A stretch of DNA of 64,000 nt from assembly GCA_013821425.1 (NCBI GenBank), contig JACDGV010000009.1, positions 31,438 to 95,437 of the forward strand. Reading direction: 5' to 3'. The DNA is from Nitrosospira sp. (GTDB lineage: Bacteria; Pseudomonadota; Gammaproteobacteria; Burkholderiales; Nitrosomonadaceae). A program made the translations under genes and the position numbers. Under the pieces are notes generated by a model. The model was given only the letters and a program-made list of their open reading frames with translations, made no database searches and had not been told where the DNA came from. Below, piece after piece: positions 9,337 through 18,414 of the stretch (positions are counted from its first letter, which is position 1; each line of letters begins with the position of its first letter).

Positions 9337-11264
9337 GCTGGATTCAGAAACTTTATGAGACGTATGAGCAGTGTGCCAGTCAGAGAGATTCGCCGGATAG
9401 CGGCGCATTCCTAGAACCAATATGTCATACCTCCCAACAAGCTCACATTGAGGTGAGCCTTGATGACAACGGACGGTTTTTGCGTGCCAATGTTATTCCG
9501 AAAGGGCAAGGCGCGACACTTGTGCCATGCACAGAAGCATCTGCTGGCCGAGCAGGAAGCAAGCCCGTCAATCATCCGCTTTGTGACAAGCTCCAATATC
9601 TTGCCGGTGATTTTCTCAAGTATGGCGGTGTAGTGACGTCGGGATTTGCAGGCGAACCAAAGGAACCCCATAAGTTTTACCTATCTCTTTTGTCTGAGTG
9701 GGCAAATTCATCTTTCACGCATCCAAAAATAATCGCGATTCAAACTTATGTACAAAATGGGAACATGATTGGTGATCTTGTGCGAGAAAAGATCTTGCCC
9801 ATTGATGAGGATAGGCAGTTGCTGGCGGAGTGGACAGGCGACAAAAAAGCAATGCCATCGATTTTCAGCATCATGCCTAATGGCAACCCCCCTGACAGCG
9901 CCGTCGTTCGCTGGCGAGTAGAAATCCCCGGAGAGCCATTGCCGGAAACATGGAAAGATCAGGGTTTGATAGATGCTTGGATTAGTTTTTACACCAGCAA
10001 AAAAGATAACAAAGGCCTGTGTCTGGTCACCGGCGACAACCTGAGTTTGGCTGAGCAGCATCCTTCCAAGCTCAGACATGGGGCGGATAAAGCAAAATTT
10101 ATTTCATCCAATGATACCAGCGGTTTTACATTTCGCGGGAGATTTATTGACGCTGACCAAGCCTGTGGCGTGGGCTTAGATGTAACCCAAAAAGCACACA
10201 ACGCTTTGCGTTGGTTGATCGCACGACAGGCTTATCGAAATGGCGATCAAGCTGTTGTTGCTTGGTCTGTATATGGGAAAAAAATACCGGACCCGCTTGC
10301 CAACTCGTTTGACCTGTTTGGGCTGGAAGTAGAGCAGCCAGAGATACAGCAGGAACAAGTGAGTCAAGGCGATTCAGGACAAGCATTTGGGGTGCGACTG
10401 ACAAGATTGCTTGCCGGGTATCGTGCTGAACTCGGTTCTACCAACGAAGTTTTGGTGATGGGACTGGATTCAGCAACCCCAGGTCGTCTAGCAATATCCT
10501 ACTATCGCGAACTCGACCATACTGAATTTCTTAACCGAATCGAGGTATGGCATAGAGATTATGCTTGGCATCAAAACTATAGCAAGGACATAAAGTTTGT
10601 TGGCGCACCAGCTCCCAAGGATATTGCAGAAGCTGCGTTTGGTCGCCGGTTGGACGAAAAGCTCCGCAAGGCAACAGTAGAGCGTTTGCTACCCTGCGTC
10701 ATTGATGGCCAAAAGATTCCTTATGATCTCGTGGAATCAACAGTTCGCAGGACAAGCAACAGAGTTGGACTTAAGCATTGGGAATGGGAAAAGTATCTCG
10801 GCATTGCCTGTGCTTTATTTAGAGGTTATCACAAAGAAAGGGGTTACCAAATGGCATTAGAACTGAATCGAACTAGCCGCGATTACTTGTATGGCCGACT
10901 CTTAGCGATTGCGGAAAACATCGAAGATCGAGCGTTGTACGTTGGGGGCGAGAAACGTGATACCAGCGCAGCAAAGCTATTGCAACGGTTTGCAGATCAC
11001 CCGTTTTCAACATGGAAAGCTATCGAGCTTTCATTAAGCCCATACAAAACCCGCTTGCGAGCCAGGCGTCCGGCATTTCTCGCCGCAATGGAAAACCAGC
11101 TTGATGACGTTGTGAACTTATTTCAGGCGGATGATTTTATGGAGGACAGAAAGTTATCCGGGGAGTTTTTGCTGGGTTATCACTGCCAACGACAGGCGCT
11201 ACGAACCAGGCCCGAAACGGAACAAGATAAGAATGTTGAGCCCACCGCTGCTGAAACCAATTAA
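9333..11264 (+). CDS. cas8c: Cas8c (Csd1), large subunit of type I-C Cascade
   Basis: Large subunit that recognises the PAM and recruits Cas3. The 643 aa length is normal for Csd1. The N-terminus ([14 protein letters not shown]), the segment [22 protein letters not shown] and [21 protein letters not shown] match the family pattern as I know it. The start codon sits in an ATGA overlap with cas5c. A small Cas11 protein is known to be produced from an internal start within cas8c in this subtype; the C-terminal third (from about 10850, where an ATG follows GGTTACCAA) could encode it here, but I cannot confirm the start. A 10-bp gap separates it from cas7c. Confidence 0.94.
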   Translation: MSWIQKLYETYEQCASQRDSPDSGAFLEPICHTSQQAHIEVSLDDNGRFLRANVIPKGQGATLVPCTEASAGRAGSKPVNHPLCDKLQYLAGDFLKYGGVVTSGFAGEPKEPHKFYLSLLSEWANSSFTHPKIIAIQTYVQNGNMIGDLVREKILPIDEDRQLLAEWTGDKKAMPSIFSIMPNGNPPDSAVVRWRVEIPGEPLPETWKDQGLIDAWISFYTSKKDNKGLCLVTGDNLSLAEQHPSKLRHGADKAKFISSNDTSGFTFRGRFIDADQACGVGLDVTQKAHNALRWLIARQAYRNGDQAVVAWSVYGKKIPDPLANSFDLFGLEVEQPEIQQEQVSQGDSGQAFGVRLTRLLAGYRAELGSTNEVLVMGLDSATPGRLAISYYRELDHTEFLNRIEVWHRDYAWHQNYSKDIKFVGAPAPKDIAEAAFGRRLDEKLRKATVERLLPCVIDGQKIPYDLVESTVRRTSNRVGLKHWEWEKYLGIACALFRGYHKERGYQMALELNRTSRDYLYGRLLAIAENIEDRALYVGGEKRDTSAAKLLQRFADHPFSTWKAIELSLSPYKTRLRARRPAFLAAMENQLDDVVNLFQADDFMEDRKLSGEFLLGYHCQRQALRTRPETEQDKNVEPTAAETN

Positions 11265-11274
11265 GGAAGACATC

Positions 11275-12120
11275 ATGAGTACTCTGCAAAACAAAATCGA
11301 CTTTGCCGTTGTCCTGGCCGTTACTCACGCCAACCCTAACGGCGATCCACTTAACGGAAATCGCCCACGCATCGATTATGACGGATATGGGGAAATCACG
11401 GACGTTTGCATTAAACGTAAACTCAGAGATCGATTGCTGGAGAACGGTCAAAGTATTTTTGTGCAGTCTGATGATCGAAAAATAGACGGTGCCAAAAGCC
11501 TCAAAGCACGAGCAGATGCCGCACTTGGAAAAAAACTTGGCTCAAGTGAGACAGCAAAATTGGCTTGTGAGCAGTGGTTTGACGTTCGTACATTTGGTCA
11601 GCTTTTTGCGTTCAAGTCTGATAAGAAGAGCAAAAAGGAAAACGATAGCGAAGGCGATAACGGGGTATCCATCGGCATTCGTGGCCCCGTCACTGTTCAG
11701 TCTGCGTTCAGCGTGGAACCAATTGATGTCAGCAGCACGCAAATCACCAAAAGCGTTAGCGGTGAGGGGGATGGCAGCAAACGTGGTTCTGATACGATGG
11801 GCATGAAACACCGCGTGGACAAAGGTGTTTATGTTTTCTTTGGTAGCATGAATCCGCAGTTGGCTGAACGAACAGGGTTCAGCAATGCCGATGCCGAAAC
11901 CATCAAGCAGTTGCTGCCAAAGTTACTAGAGAACGATGAGTCATCTGCCAGGCCAGCAGGAAGCATGGAAGTTCTGAAAGTGATTTGGTGGAAGCACAAC
12001 TGCAAATCAGGTCAATATTCCTCGGCCAAAGTACATCGCAGCCTGACGGTACAGCCTGGTGGCGATATACAGCTTGATAAGCTTGATGGTTTGTCCTACG
12101 AAATCGTTGGTGGTTTTTGA
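11275..12120 (+). CDS. cas7c: Cas7c (Csd2), crRNA backbone subunit of type I-C Cascade
   Basis: Forms the helical backbone along the crRNA spacer. The 281-aa frame starts at the ATG preceded by AAGGAAG, a good Shine-Dalgarno; the open frame extends further upstream only as a shadow of cas8c. Typical family features are the N-terminal IDFAVVLAVTHANPNGDP followed by GNRPRIDYDGYGEITDVCIKRKLRD, FDVRTFGQLFA, and IGIRGPVTVQSAFSVEPID. The stop is followed by a 120-bp gap, the only sizeable break in the operon, before the HicB-like gene. Confidence 0.95.
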   Translation: MSTLQNKIDFAVVLAVTHANPNGDPLNGNRPRIDYDGYGEITDVCIKRKLRDRLLENGQSIFVQSDDRKIDGAKSLKARADAALGKKLGSSETAKLACEQWFDVRTFGQLFAFKSDKKSKKENDSEGDNGVSIGIRGPVTVQSAFSVEPIDVSSTQITKSVSGEGDGSKRGSDTMGMKHRVDKGVYVFFGSMNPQLAERTGFSNADAETIKQLLPKLLENDESSARPAGSMEVLKVIWWKHNCKSGQYSSAKVHRSLTVQPGGDIQLDKLDGLSYEIVGGF

Positions 12121-12240
12121 ATAAAGCCCGAAGAAAAGATGGAAGGCAAACGCTGAAGGCTGGTAAATGGCCCCGAAATGGCTGTGGGCGCGCAACTCTC
12201 TCCCGCTCAAGGCGTAACACTTACACGGATGGGATAGGCA
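12121..12240 (+). promoter_or_regulatory. Gap between cas7c and hicB; possible internal promoter region
   Basis: This 120-bp non-coding interval is the only real spacer in an otherwise overlapping operon, and it directly precedes the toxin-antitoxin pair. HicBA modules normally carry their own autoregulated promoter, so one is expected here. I see no clear -35/-10 pair and only a weak ribosome site (GGGATAGG) before the hicB ATG. The base composition changes from AT-rich to GC-richer around here. Confidence 0.3.
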
Positions 12241-12447
12241 ATGAATGAACTTATATTTTTGGTCGAGGAGGCGCCCGAGAGCGGCTATATTGCCCGCGCC
12301 CTTGGCGAATCCATCTTTACCGAAGCGGATGATCTTGAGGCGCTGCATCAACAGGTGCGCGATGCCGTCCATTGCCATTTTGACGAGGGCAAAGCTCCGC
12401 GCATCATACGTCTGCACTTTACACGCGAAGAAGTCATCACACTATGA
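12241..12447 (+). CDS. hicB: HicB-like antitoxin (small, partner of a HicA/YcfA-type toxin)
   Basis: A 68-residue protein of the short HicB-like family: a beta-alpha-beta domain with the run FLVEEAPESGYIARALGESI, then a helix EADDLEALHQQVRDAVHCHF and RIIRLHFTREEV. This is the partially degraded RNase H-like fold that plugs the HicA active site. It lacks a separate DNA-binding tail, as usual for the shortest members. Its stop overlaps the start of the hicA frame (ATGA), the classic antitoxin-then-toxin coupling of this family. It lies between cas7c and cas4 in the Cas operon, which is unusual. Confidence 0.8.
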   Translation: MNELIFLVEEAPESGYIARALGESIFTEADDLEALHQQVRDAVHCHFDEGKAPRIIRLHFTREEVITL

Positions 12448-12692
12448 AATTGCCCCGAGACTTGACCGGCAGGCACTTGGTCACAGCCTTGGAGCAAATG
12501 GGATATCGCGTAACGCGACAAACTGGCAGTCATATTCGCTTGTCGTGTGAAGCGACGGGTTAGCACCACATAACTGTTCCCTTGCATGACCCACTTCGTG
12601 TGGGAACGCTTGCCGCGATTCTTGCCGATGTGGCGGCGCATCATAAGCTGACCCGGAATGACCTCGCTTTGAAGTTGTTCGGAAAAAGTTGA
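12444..12692 (+). pseudogene. hicA: HicA-type mRNA interferase toxin with in-frame amber stop
   Basis: Translating from the ATG overlapping hicB gives 39 residues including the catalytic-histidine region (QTGSHIRL, H30), then TAG at 12561-12563. The same frame continues without a gap into HHITVPLHDPLRVGTLAAIL and ends with LALKLFGKS at TGA 12690-12692. Intact HicA proteins have Glu, Gln or similar at this point, so a single base change (for example CAG or GAG to TAG) explains the break. Total length with readthrough would be 82 residues, normal for HicA. The TGA overlaps the cas4 ATG by one base (TGATG), so the toxin frame was translationally coupled to cas4. A sequencing error is the main alternative. 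Confidence 0.85.
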
Positions 12693-13318
12693 TGAATACT
12701 GATGAGCTTGATGACGCCGTCATGATTTCCGCGTTACAGCACTACAGCTACTGCCCGCGCCAGTGTGCGCTGATTCATGTCGAGCAGCAGTTTTCCAGCA
12801 ACATCCACACGGCCCGTGGTGATGCTGTTCATGCGCGTGTCGATGAGCCGGGATGGGAAACGCAACCGGACGTACGCATTGAGCGGGCGTTACCCGTCTG
12901 GTCTGATCGCCTCGGATTAACCGGGCGCTGTGATGCCGTCGAGTTTCGCCACGATGGAAGTATCTATCCCGTGGAGACCAAGCATGGCCCGCGCAAGGCT
13001 AAAGCGTACGACAATTTGCAGCTGGCGGCGCAGGCGCTTTGCCTGGAAGAGATGACTGGCCAATCGGTCGAGCGCGGAGCGATTTACCACCACTCTTCCC
13101 GCCGCCGGCGGGAAGTAGCGATAACTGACGCGTTGCGCCGTCAGGTGGAAGAGGTAACAGCATCGGTGCGCGCCCTGGTGATTTCCGGCAAAATTCCGCC
13201 GCCAGTGAATGACGCGCGTTGCAAGGAGTGCTCATTGAAGGAAATTTGCCAGCCGGAAGCGTTAACGGCTAAACCGGCCCAAGCTACCTTGCGCTTATCC
13301 CTGTTTACACCGGACTAA
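12692..13318 (+). CDS. cas4: Cas4, RecB-like exonuclease of the adaptation module
   Basis: Trims prespacers with PAM selection before Cas1-Cas2 integration. The 208-aa protein has the expected iron-sulfur cysteines: one in YSYCPRQCALIH near residue 21 and the C-terminal cluster CKECSLKEIC. The RecB nuclease core is visible as RCDAVEF, YPVETKHG and the NLQLAAQALCLEE helix. I start at the ATG 12692 overlapping the hicA stop; a TTG one codon earlier is also open. Upstream GGAAAAAG is a weak ribosome site, so efficient translation may have relied on coupling with hicA, which now stops early. Confidence 0.94.
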   Translation: MNTDELDDAVMISALQHYSYCPRQCALIHVEQQFSSNIHTARGDAVHARVDEPGWETQPDVRIERALPVWSDRLGLTGRCDAVEFRHDGSIYPVETKHGPRKAKAYDNLQLAAQALCLEEMTGQSVERGAIYHHSSRRRREVAITDALRRQVEEVTASVRALVISGKIPPPVNDARCKECSLKEICQPEALTAKPAQATLRLSLFTPD

Positions 13319-13322
13319 ACGA

Positions 13323-14357
13323 GTGCGGCAGGTCCTCAATACACTTTACGTGATGACACCGCGTGCCTATGTGCATCTGGAAAACGACACGCTGCGAATC
13401 GACGTAGAGCGCCAAAAGAAAATGCAAGTGCCGCTGCACCATCTGGGCTCGGTAGTTTGTTTCGGCAATATCATGGTTTCTCCCGCTTTGATGCATCGTT
13501 GTGCCGATGACGGCATCAGCCTCGTGTTCCTCGATGGGAACGGACGCTTCAAGGCGCGGCTGGAAGGTTCGGCGAGCGGTAATATCCTGCTGCGCCAGGC
13601 ACAGCACCGGGCGGCGGCTGACGGCAAATTCGTCTTGACAACGGCGCAGGCGATGATCGCCGGAAAATTGCGGAATTCACGCCAAGTATTGATGCGTGGT
13701 GCGCGCGAAGCGGACGACGAACAAGACCAGAAAATATTAAGCGAGGCGGCAGCATCTTTGGCTCGTTCGATTCGAAACCTGTCGGTGGCTGGCGATCTCA
13801 ATGTGGTGCGTGGAATAGAAGGTGATGCCGCGAAAATTTATTTCGCTGCATTGCCGTGTCTGGTGCGCCGTAACGTGCGTGAATTTTTTTTAATGAGCGG
13901 GCGTTCGCGCCGCCCGCCCCGCGACCGTTTCAATGCACTGTTATCATTTCTTTATTCGATGGTAATGAACGATTGCCGTTCCGCGCTGGAGAGCGTGGGG
14001 CTTGATCCCCAGTTGGGCTTTCTCCATGCCGTGCGACCCGGAAGGGCGGCATTGGCGCTTGACCTGATGGAAGAATTCCGAGCTATTCTGGCAGACCGTC
14101 TGGCTTTGACCTTGATTAATCGTGGTCAGATTACTGCTCGCGATCTCAAGGAACGCGAAGGCGGAGCGGTATTTCTGGAAGGCGACGCACGGAAGGCCGT
14201 GGTGGTGGCATATCAGGAGCGCAAGCAGGAAGAAATCACCCATTCACTGCTGGAAACAAAAATGTCGGTAGGCTTGTTGCCGCAACTTCAGGCGCGTTTC
14301 ATGGCGCGAACCATACGCGGCGAAATGGACGGTTATATACCTTTCCTGGCAAGATAA
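13323..14357 (+). CDS. cas1: Cas1, spacer integrase (subtype I-C)
   Basis: Metal-dependent integrase that with Cas2 inserts new spacers. The 344-aa protein begins with GTG four bases after the cas4 stop. The N-terminal beta domain ([20 protein letters not shown], then [15 protein letters not shown]) leads to the helical catalytic domain with the glutamate in [11 protein letters not shown], the histidine in [20 protein letters not shown], and the acidic residues that follow. All three metal-binding positions are present, so it should be active. It ends two bases before cas2. Confidence 0.96.
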   Translation: MRQVLNTLYVMTPRAYVHLENDTLRIDVERQKKMQVPLHHLGSVVCFGNIMVSPALMHRCADDGISLVFLDGNGRFKARLEGSASGNILLRQAQHRAAADGKFVLTTAQAMIAGKLRNSRQVLMRGAREADDEQDQKILSEAAASLARSIRNLSVAGDLNVVRGIEGDAAKIYFAALPCLVRRNVREFFLMSGRSRRPPRDRFNALLSFLYSMVMNDCRSALESVGLDPQLGFLHAVRPGRAALALDLMEEFRAILADRLALTLINRGQITARDLKEREGGAVFLEGDARKAVVVAYQERKQEEITHSLLETKMSVGLLPQLQARFMARTIRGEMDGYIPFLAR

Positions 14358-14359
14358 CC

Positions 14360-14650
14360 ATGCTCATTATCGTGACATATGACGTTTCAACCGAAAGCAG
14401 GGAAGGGCGTAAAAGGCTGCGGCGGGTGGCGAAATTATGTGAAGGAATAGGTCAGCGTGTGCAGAAATCGGTTTTTGAATGTCGGGTTGACTTGATGCAA
14501 TACGAAGACCTGGAACGAAGGTTGCTGGCAGAGATTGAGCCGAAAGAGGATAACCTTCGCTTATACCGTTTGACTGAGCCGGTTGAGCTGCATGTGAAGG
14601 AATACGGAAATTTCAAGGCGACGAACTTTGAAGGACCTTTGGTCGTTTGA
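14360..14650 (+). CDS. cas2: Cas2, adaptation complex subunit
   Basis: Small ferredoxin-fold protein that bridges two Cas1 dimers in the spacer integration complex. The 96-aa length, the beta-1 strand ending in the conserved aspartate (IIVTYDVS, D8), and the [13 protein letters not shown] segment are standard for the family. It is the last gene of the operon, two bases after cas1. The leader and array begin about 180 bp downstream, which is the usual position for spacer acquisition machinery. Confidence 0.95.
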   Translation: MLIIVTYDVSTESREGRKRLRRVAKLCEGIGQRVQKSVFECRVDLMQYEDLERRLLAEIEPKEDNLRLYRLTEPVELHVKEYGNFKATNFEGPLVV

Positions 14651-14830
14651 AGCGCGCGAACCCCAAGTGATGGCGAAATGGCAGGGTGTTCGCGCTCCAG
14701 CTAAATACCGGGTATATATGGGTAATCACATTCGAACTCCACATTTCAAACCATTTGTTCGGATGCCGGACAAGGAGTTCGCGCGTTCGCAGCAAAATTT
14801 CTTGTTGTATTAGGAAGTTCTAATTGTACT
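14651..14830 (+). promoter_or_regulatory. CRISPR leader
   Basis: Non-coding 180 bp between the cas2 stop and the first repeat. Its position next to cas2, the repeat orientation (ATTGAAAC at the downstream end) and the variant repeats at the far end all mark this as the leader, where the array promoter and integration signals should lie. The part near the repeat is AT-rich (AGCAAAATTTCTTGTTGTAT), and a GGGTATATATGGG stretch lies about 120 bp upstream. No exact promoter can be assigned. Confidence 0.75.
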
Positions 14831-16801
14831 GTAGCGCCCGGTCATCAGGCCGGGCGAGGATTGAAACATGGATAGCGGTGCCCTCTCTGAAGAAACCTAC
14901 AGTAGCGCCCGGTCATCAGGCCGGGCGAGGATTGAAACATCACGAACTCTGCATCCCACTCAGCACTTTGGAAGTAGCGCCCGGTCATCAGGCCGGGCGA
15001 GGATTGAAACCACTGTGCCTCTGAACCACTATTGAGGGTTTCAAGGTAGCGCCCGGTCATCAGGCCGGGCGAGGATTGAAACGCTCCACATCTCAATCAG
15101 CGCCTCGAGCGTGTGCAGTAGCGCCCGGTCATCAGGCCGGGCGAGGATTGAAACAGCATCGACATACAGGCAACTGTCGTATCCACGAAGGTAGCGCCCG
15201 GTCATCAGGCCGGGCGAGGATTGAAACCTGCGAACAATATTTACTAGCCTTGCTATACGAGGTAGCGCCCGGTCATCAGGCCGGGCGAGGATTGAAACGT
15301 GGTAATTCAGAGTCAGCCCGGACACGGTACGCGGTAGCGCCCGGTCATCAGGCCGGGCGAGGATTGAAACAGAAAGTCGAACTCTGGGAGCCGGTAGTCG
15401 TTGACGTAGCGCCCGGTCATCAGGCCGGGCGAGGATTGAAACGTTTTATCTATCGTCATCCGTGTAGCGCCGCTCAAGTAGCGCCCGGTCATCAGGCCGG
15501 GCGAGGATTGAAACCAATACAGGAGTGCGCCACAATCAAATAATCAATGTAGCGCCCGGTCATCAGGCCGGGCGAGGATTGAAACATCCACGAGTTATAC
15601 GAGGTGCTCTCCTCAGCGTACGTAGCGCCCGGTCATCAGGCCGGGCGAGGATTGAAACTTTTTTCGTTTTGTTTGTTTCGTTCGACATTACCGGTAGCGC
15701 CCGGTCATCAGGCCGGGCGAGGATTGAAACATATATTGGGCAACATATTGCACGCTGCCGCTACGTAGCGCCCGGTCATCAGGCCGGGCGAGGATTGAAA
15801 CTCGCGGTACTTCAGCTCAATGTCAAACTGCGCCAAGTAGCGCCCGGTCATCAGGCCGGGCGAGGATTGAAACTGAGCCATCAGAGGCAAATTTAAGCTC
15901 TCTAATGCGTAGCGCCCGGTCATCAGGCCGGGCGAGGATTGAAACGCTAAAACCGGCACGCTCAAGCCAAGGCTTCAGAAGTAGCGCCCGGTCATCAGGC
16001 CGGGCGAGGATTGAAACGGGAGTAGACGCAGCCCATCCAGACCTGATTGGTGTAGCGCCCGGTCATCAGGCCGGGCGAGGATTGAAACTTCCCATTACGG
16101 GGAAAACGGGGATTGTCACGACGTAGCGCCCGGTCATCAGGCCGGGCGAGGATTGAAACGGCGCGACAAGTCTGGCTGGCATCTTAATTTTAGGTAGCGC
16201 CCGGTCATCAGGCCGGGCGAGGATTGAAACTAAATGGAGCCGAATGTCTTGATGTGGATTGCAGGTAGCGCCCGGTCATCAGGCCGGGCGAGGATTGAAA
16301 CTTGTAGCGTGCATCCTTCATGTCAGAGGTCATCTGGTAGCGCCCGGTCATCAGGCCGGGCGAGGATTGAAACCGTAGAGTTGGACCCGTACGATTCACG
16401 CCGCAGGGTAGCGCCCGGTCATCAGGCCGGGCGAGGATTGAAACGATGGTGGTTTTCTTCAAGCCGCTACTCATCCAGGTAGCGCCCGGTCATCAGGCCG
16501 GGCGAGGATTGAAACAGACTTGGCCTTGCGGTACGCCTGAGCCTTCAATGTAGCGCCCGGTCATCAGGCCGGGCGAGGATTGAAACAATCTCCGTCACTA
16601 CCCCTCCCCGGCCAGCGCGGCGTAGCGCCCGGTCATTAGGCTGGGCGAGGATTGAAACTTTTCTTCCCCTCTATCAAATCCCTGTGTTCTTCGGTAGCGC
16701 CCGGTCATTAGGCTGGGCGAGGATTGAAACACATCTGTGTGGCAGTCAGACACAGATACACTGGGTAGCGCCCGGTCATTAGGCTGGGCGAGGATTGAAA
16801 C
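14831..16801 (+). CRISPR. Type I-C CRISPR array, 28 repeats of 37 bp and 27 spacers
   Basis: Repeats start at 14831, 14902, 14974, 15046 and so on, about every 72 bp, to 16765. Spacers are 34-36 bp. The repeat begins GTAGCGCCCGG and ends GAGGATTGAAAC. Positions 5-11 pair with 20-26 to form a 7-bp GC stem with an 8-nt loop. Positions 27-37 after the stem form the 11-nt 5' handle expected from Cas5c cutting at the 3' base of the hairpin. Repeats 1-25 are identical. Repeats 26-28 share two C-to-T changes: position 16 (loop) and position 21 (giving a G-U wobble), so folding is kept. The variant end is the old, leader-distal end. Spacer targets cannot be assigned from this window. Confidence 0.98.
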
Positions 16802-16838
16802 TGAACATTGTCTACACAACCTGCTTGTCGAACTGGAA

Positions 16839-16875
16839 GTACGCCCTTGTTGTGCCGGACAGGGAAGAACTTTCT
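16839..16875 (+). repeat. Possible degenerate terminal CRISPR repeat
   Basis: After the last recognisable repeat and a 37-bp interval, a segment starting GTACGCCC and continuing to GCCGGACAGGGAAGA aligns loosely with the array repeat (GTA-CGCCC, then GCCGG, then an AGGGA-like tail). Its position is where repeat 29 would fall. Many mismatches make this tentative. Confidence 0.35.
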
Positions 16876-16882
16876 TTATCAA

Positions 16883-18160
16883 TTACCCGACCCCTGCGAG
16901 CGCCACTTTTTCTCTACGTCTCACCCACAGCGTGACAAACGCTAATCCCGCCACCATCATTGCCCAACCCTCTGGTTCCGGTATGGCGGCAATCATTCCC
17001 ACTTGGCCGTCGATGCTTACCAGATACAGGTTGCCGGCGCTGTCCTCGCCAAACGAGGTAATGCCTCCGGAAATTCCGGAGGGAGACAGCAGTTCGTCGG
17101 TGCGGTCGGTAAGCTCGGTAACGCTTGAGCCGATAAAACGGAAAGACATCACTTTATCGTTGACGAAATCAGCGAAGAAGTAAGTGCCATCCAGTCCGTC
17201 GATCGCCGATCCGCGATAAACATAGCCGCCGATGCCGGAGGCGCCAGCGTACGTATGGTCATATTCAAAGATGGGTGGAGTGTGATTCGTTAGCTCCGGA
17301 TCATCCGGAAAATTCAAGTCTGTTCCCTCGAATTTGCGCCACCCGTAATTGGCGCCAGCGGAACCGATATTGATCTCTTCGCGGCTGTTTTGCCCGACGT
17401 CCGCGATGTAGAACGTGCCGGTTTCCTGGTCAAAACTATTGCGGTACGGGTTTCGCAGTCCGTAAGCATATATTTCCGGGTTCGCGTCGCCGAGAGAAGG
17501 GTTGGTGTCTGCGAGATTGCCCGCAGGTATTGCATACCCATAATGAGACGGGTCGCCAGGGGAGCGGTCGGCGGACACATCGACGCGCAGAATTTTGCCG
17601 AGATTGTCGGAAAGATTCTGTGCGCGATTCTGAGGATCATCCCGGGACCCGCCGTCGCCGGTAGCTATGTAAAGGTTACTTGCCTCGCCGGGCCGAAACC
17701 CGATCCACCCGGCCTTGTGGTTGGCGAACTCGGGTTGCGCGACGGTGAGCACGCTTTGCCGGGTCGCGGCATCTGCTACGTTTGGCTGAGCTGTGCTTAC
17801 CTGATAAGTGGCTATTACGGTATCGAGAGTACTCTTATCGATGTAATCGACATAGAAACGGCGATTGGTTGCAAAGCCTGGGTCAAATGCCAACCCGAGC
17901 AGTCCGCGCTCGCTCGTCGTATCAACCGAGCCGGATAAATCGAGGAATGGGGTTGGTAGCACTGCCCCATTTTGCAGGACCTTGATCAAGCCACCCTGTT
18001 CGACGATGAATAGCCGCGAATCTCCAGCGGGCGCGGTGGCGAACAGGGGACGGTCAAGCCCGGTGGCGACGATCCGGGTTTGTAGTTGGGCAAGAACTGG
18101 CGCTGTCCAGGTAGTAGCAGCAAGGACCCCAGCGAGTAAAATGGAAAAACGCTTGATCAT
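16883..18160 (-). CDS. PQQ-dependent sugar dehydrogenase-like beta-propeller with PEP-CTERM sorting signal
   Basis: Exported 425-aa protein of the soluble glucose dehydrogenase (GSDH/HHIP-like) family. A signal peptide (to about residue 24, ending PVLAQ) is followed by a six-bladed propeller with hallmarks such as GLLGLAFDPGF, LYIATGDGGSRDDPQNRAQN, LGKILRVDV, YGLRNPYRNSF and FYIADVGQNSREEINI. The C-terminus IPEPEGWAMMVAGLAFV plus WVRRREK is a PEP-CTERM signal, so the protein is probably handled by an exosortase/archaeosortase-type system and surface attached. Substrate and true PQQ dependence are inferred from family. The stop lies just past the CRISPR array, on the opposite strand. Confidence 0.88.
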   Translation of the reverse strand: MIKRFSILLAGVLAATTWTAPVLAQLQTRIVATGLDRPLFATAPAGDSRLFIVEQGGLIKVLQNGAVLPTPFLDLSGSVDTTSERGLLGLAFDPGFATNRRFYVDYIDKSTLDTVIATYQVSTAQPNVADAATRQSVLTVAQPEFANHKAGWIGFRPGEASNLYIATGDGGSRDDPQNRAQNLSDNLGKILRVDVSADRSPGDPSHYGYAIPAGNLADTNPSLGDANPEIYAYGLRNPYRNSFDQETGTFYIADVGQNSREEINIGSAGANYGWRKFEGTDLNFPDDPELTNHTPPIFEYDHTYAGASGIGGYVYRGSAIDGLDGTYFFADFVNDKVMSFRFIGSSVTELTDRTDELLSPSGISGGITSFGEDSAGNLYLVSIDGQVGMIAAIPEPEGWAMMVAGLAFVTLWVRRREKVALAGVG

Positions 18161-18414
18161 TCTCTCCTCCGATCTCGGTTGTGGTTGTGCATGGCGTACG
18201 AGCGGGCAGCCGAAGTCGAAATCGCGGGCAGGCCTGCTTTATTTTTTATAGGCAACAACCGGGCGGTTGTCAAACCGGACATGAAATTAAAGCATCCTGC
18301 TTGTTGGTTGACGTGTCATTCTCCAAAAAAGCCAAGCATGCCACCGAGCCTGCACTGGGTTGAATCCAAGGGGCGGAGGGCGATTACAGAGAGGAAGCCT
18401 TCCTGGGGCTTTGA

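Noticed and set aside
14824..16482. Several open frames across the CRISPR array on both strands with repeated motifs such as GRARIET or FQSSPGLMTGRY
   Set aside because: They are translations of the DNA repeats, not genes.
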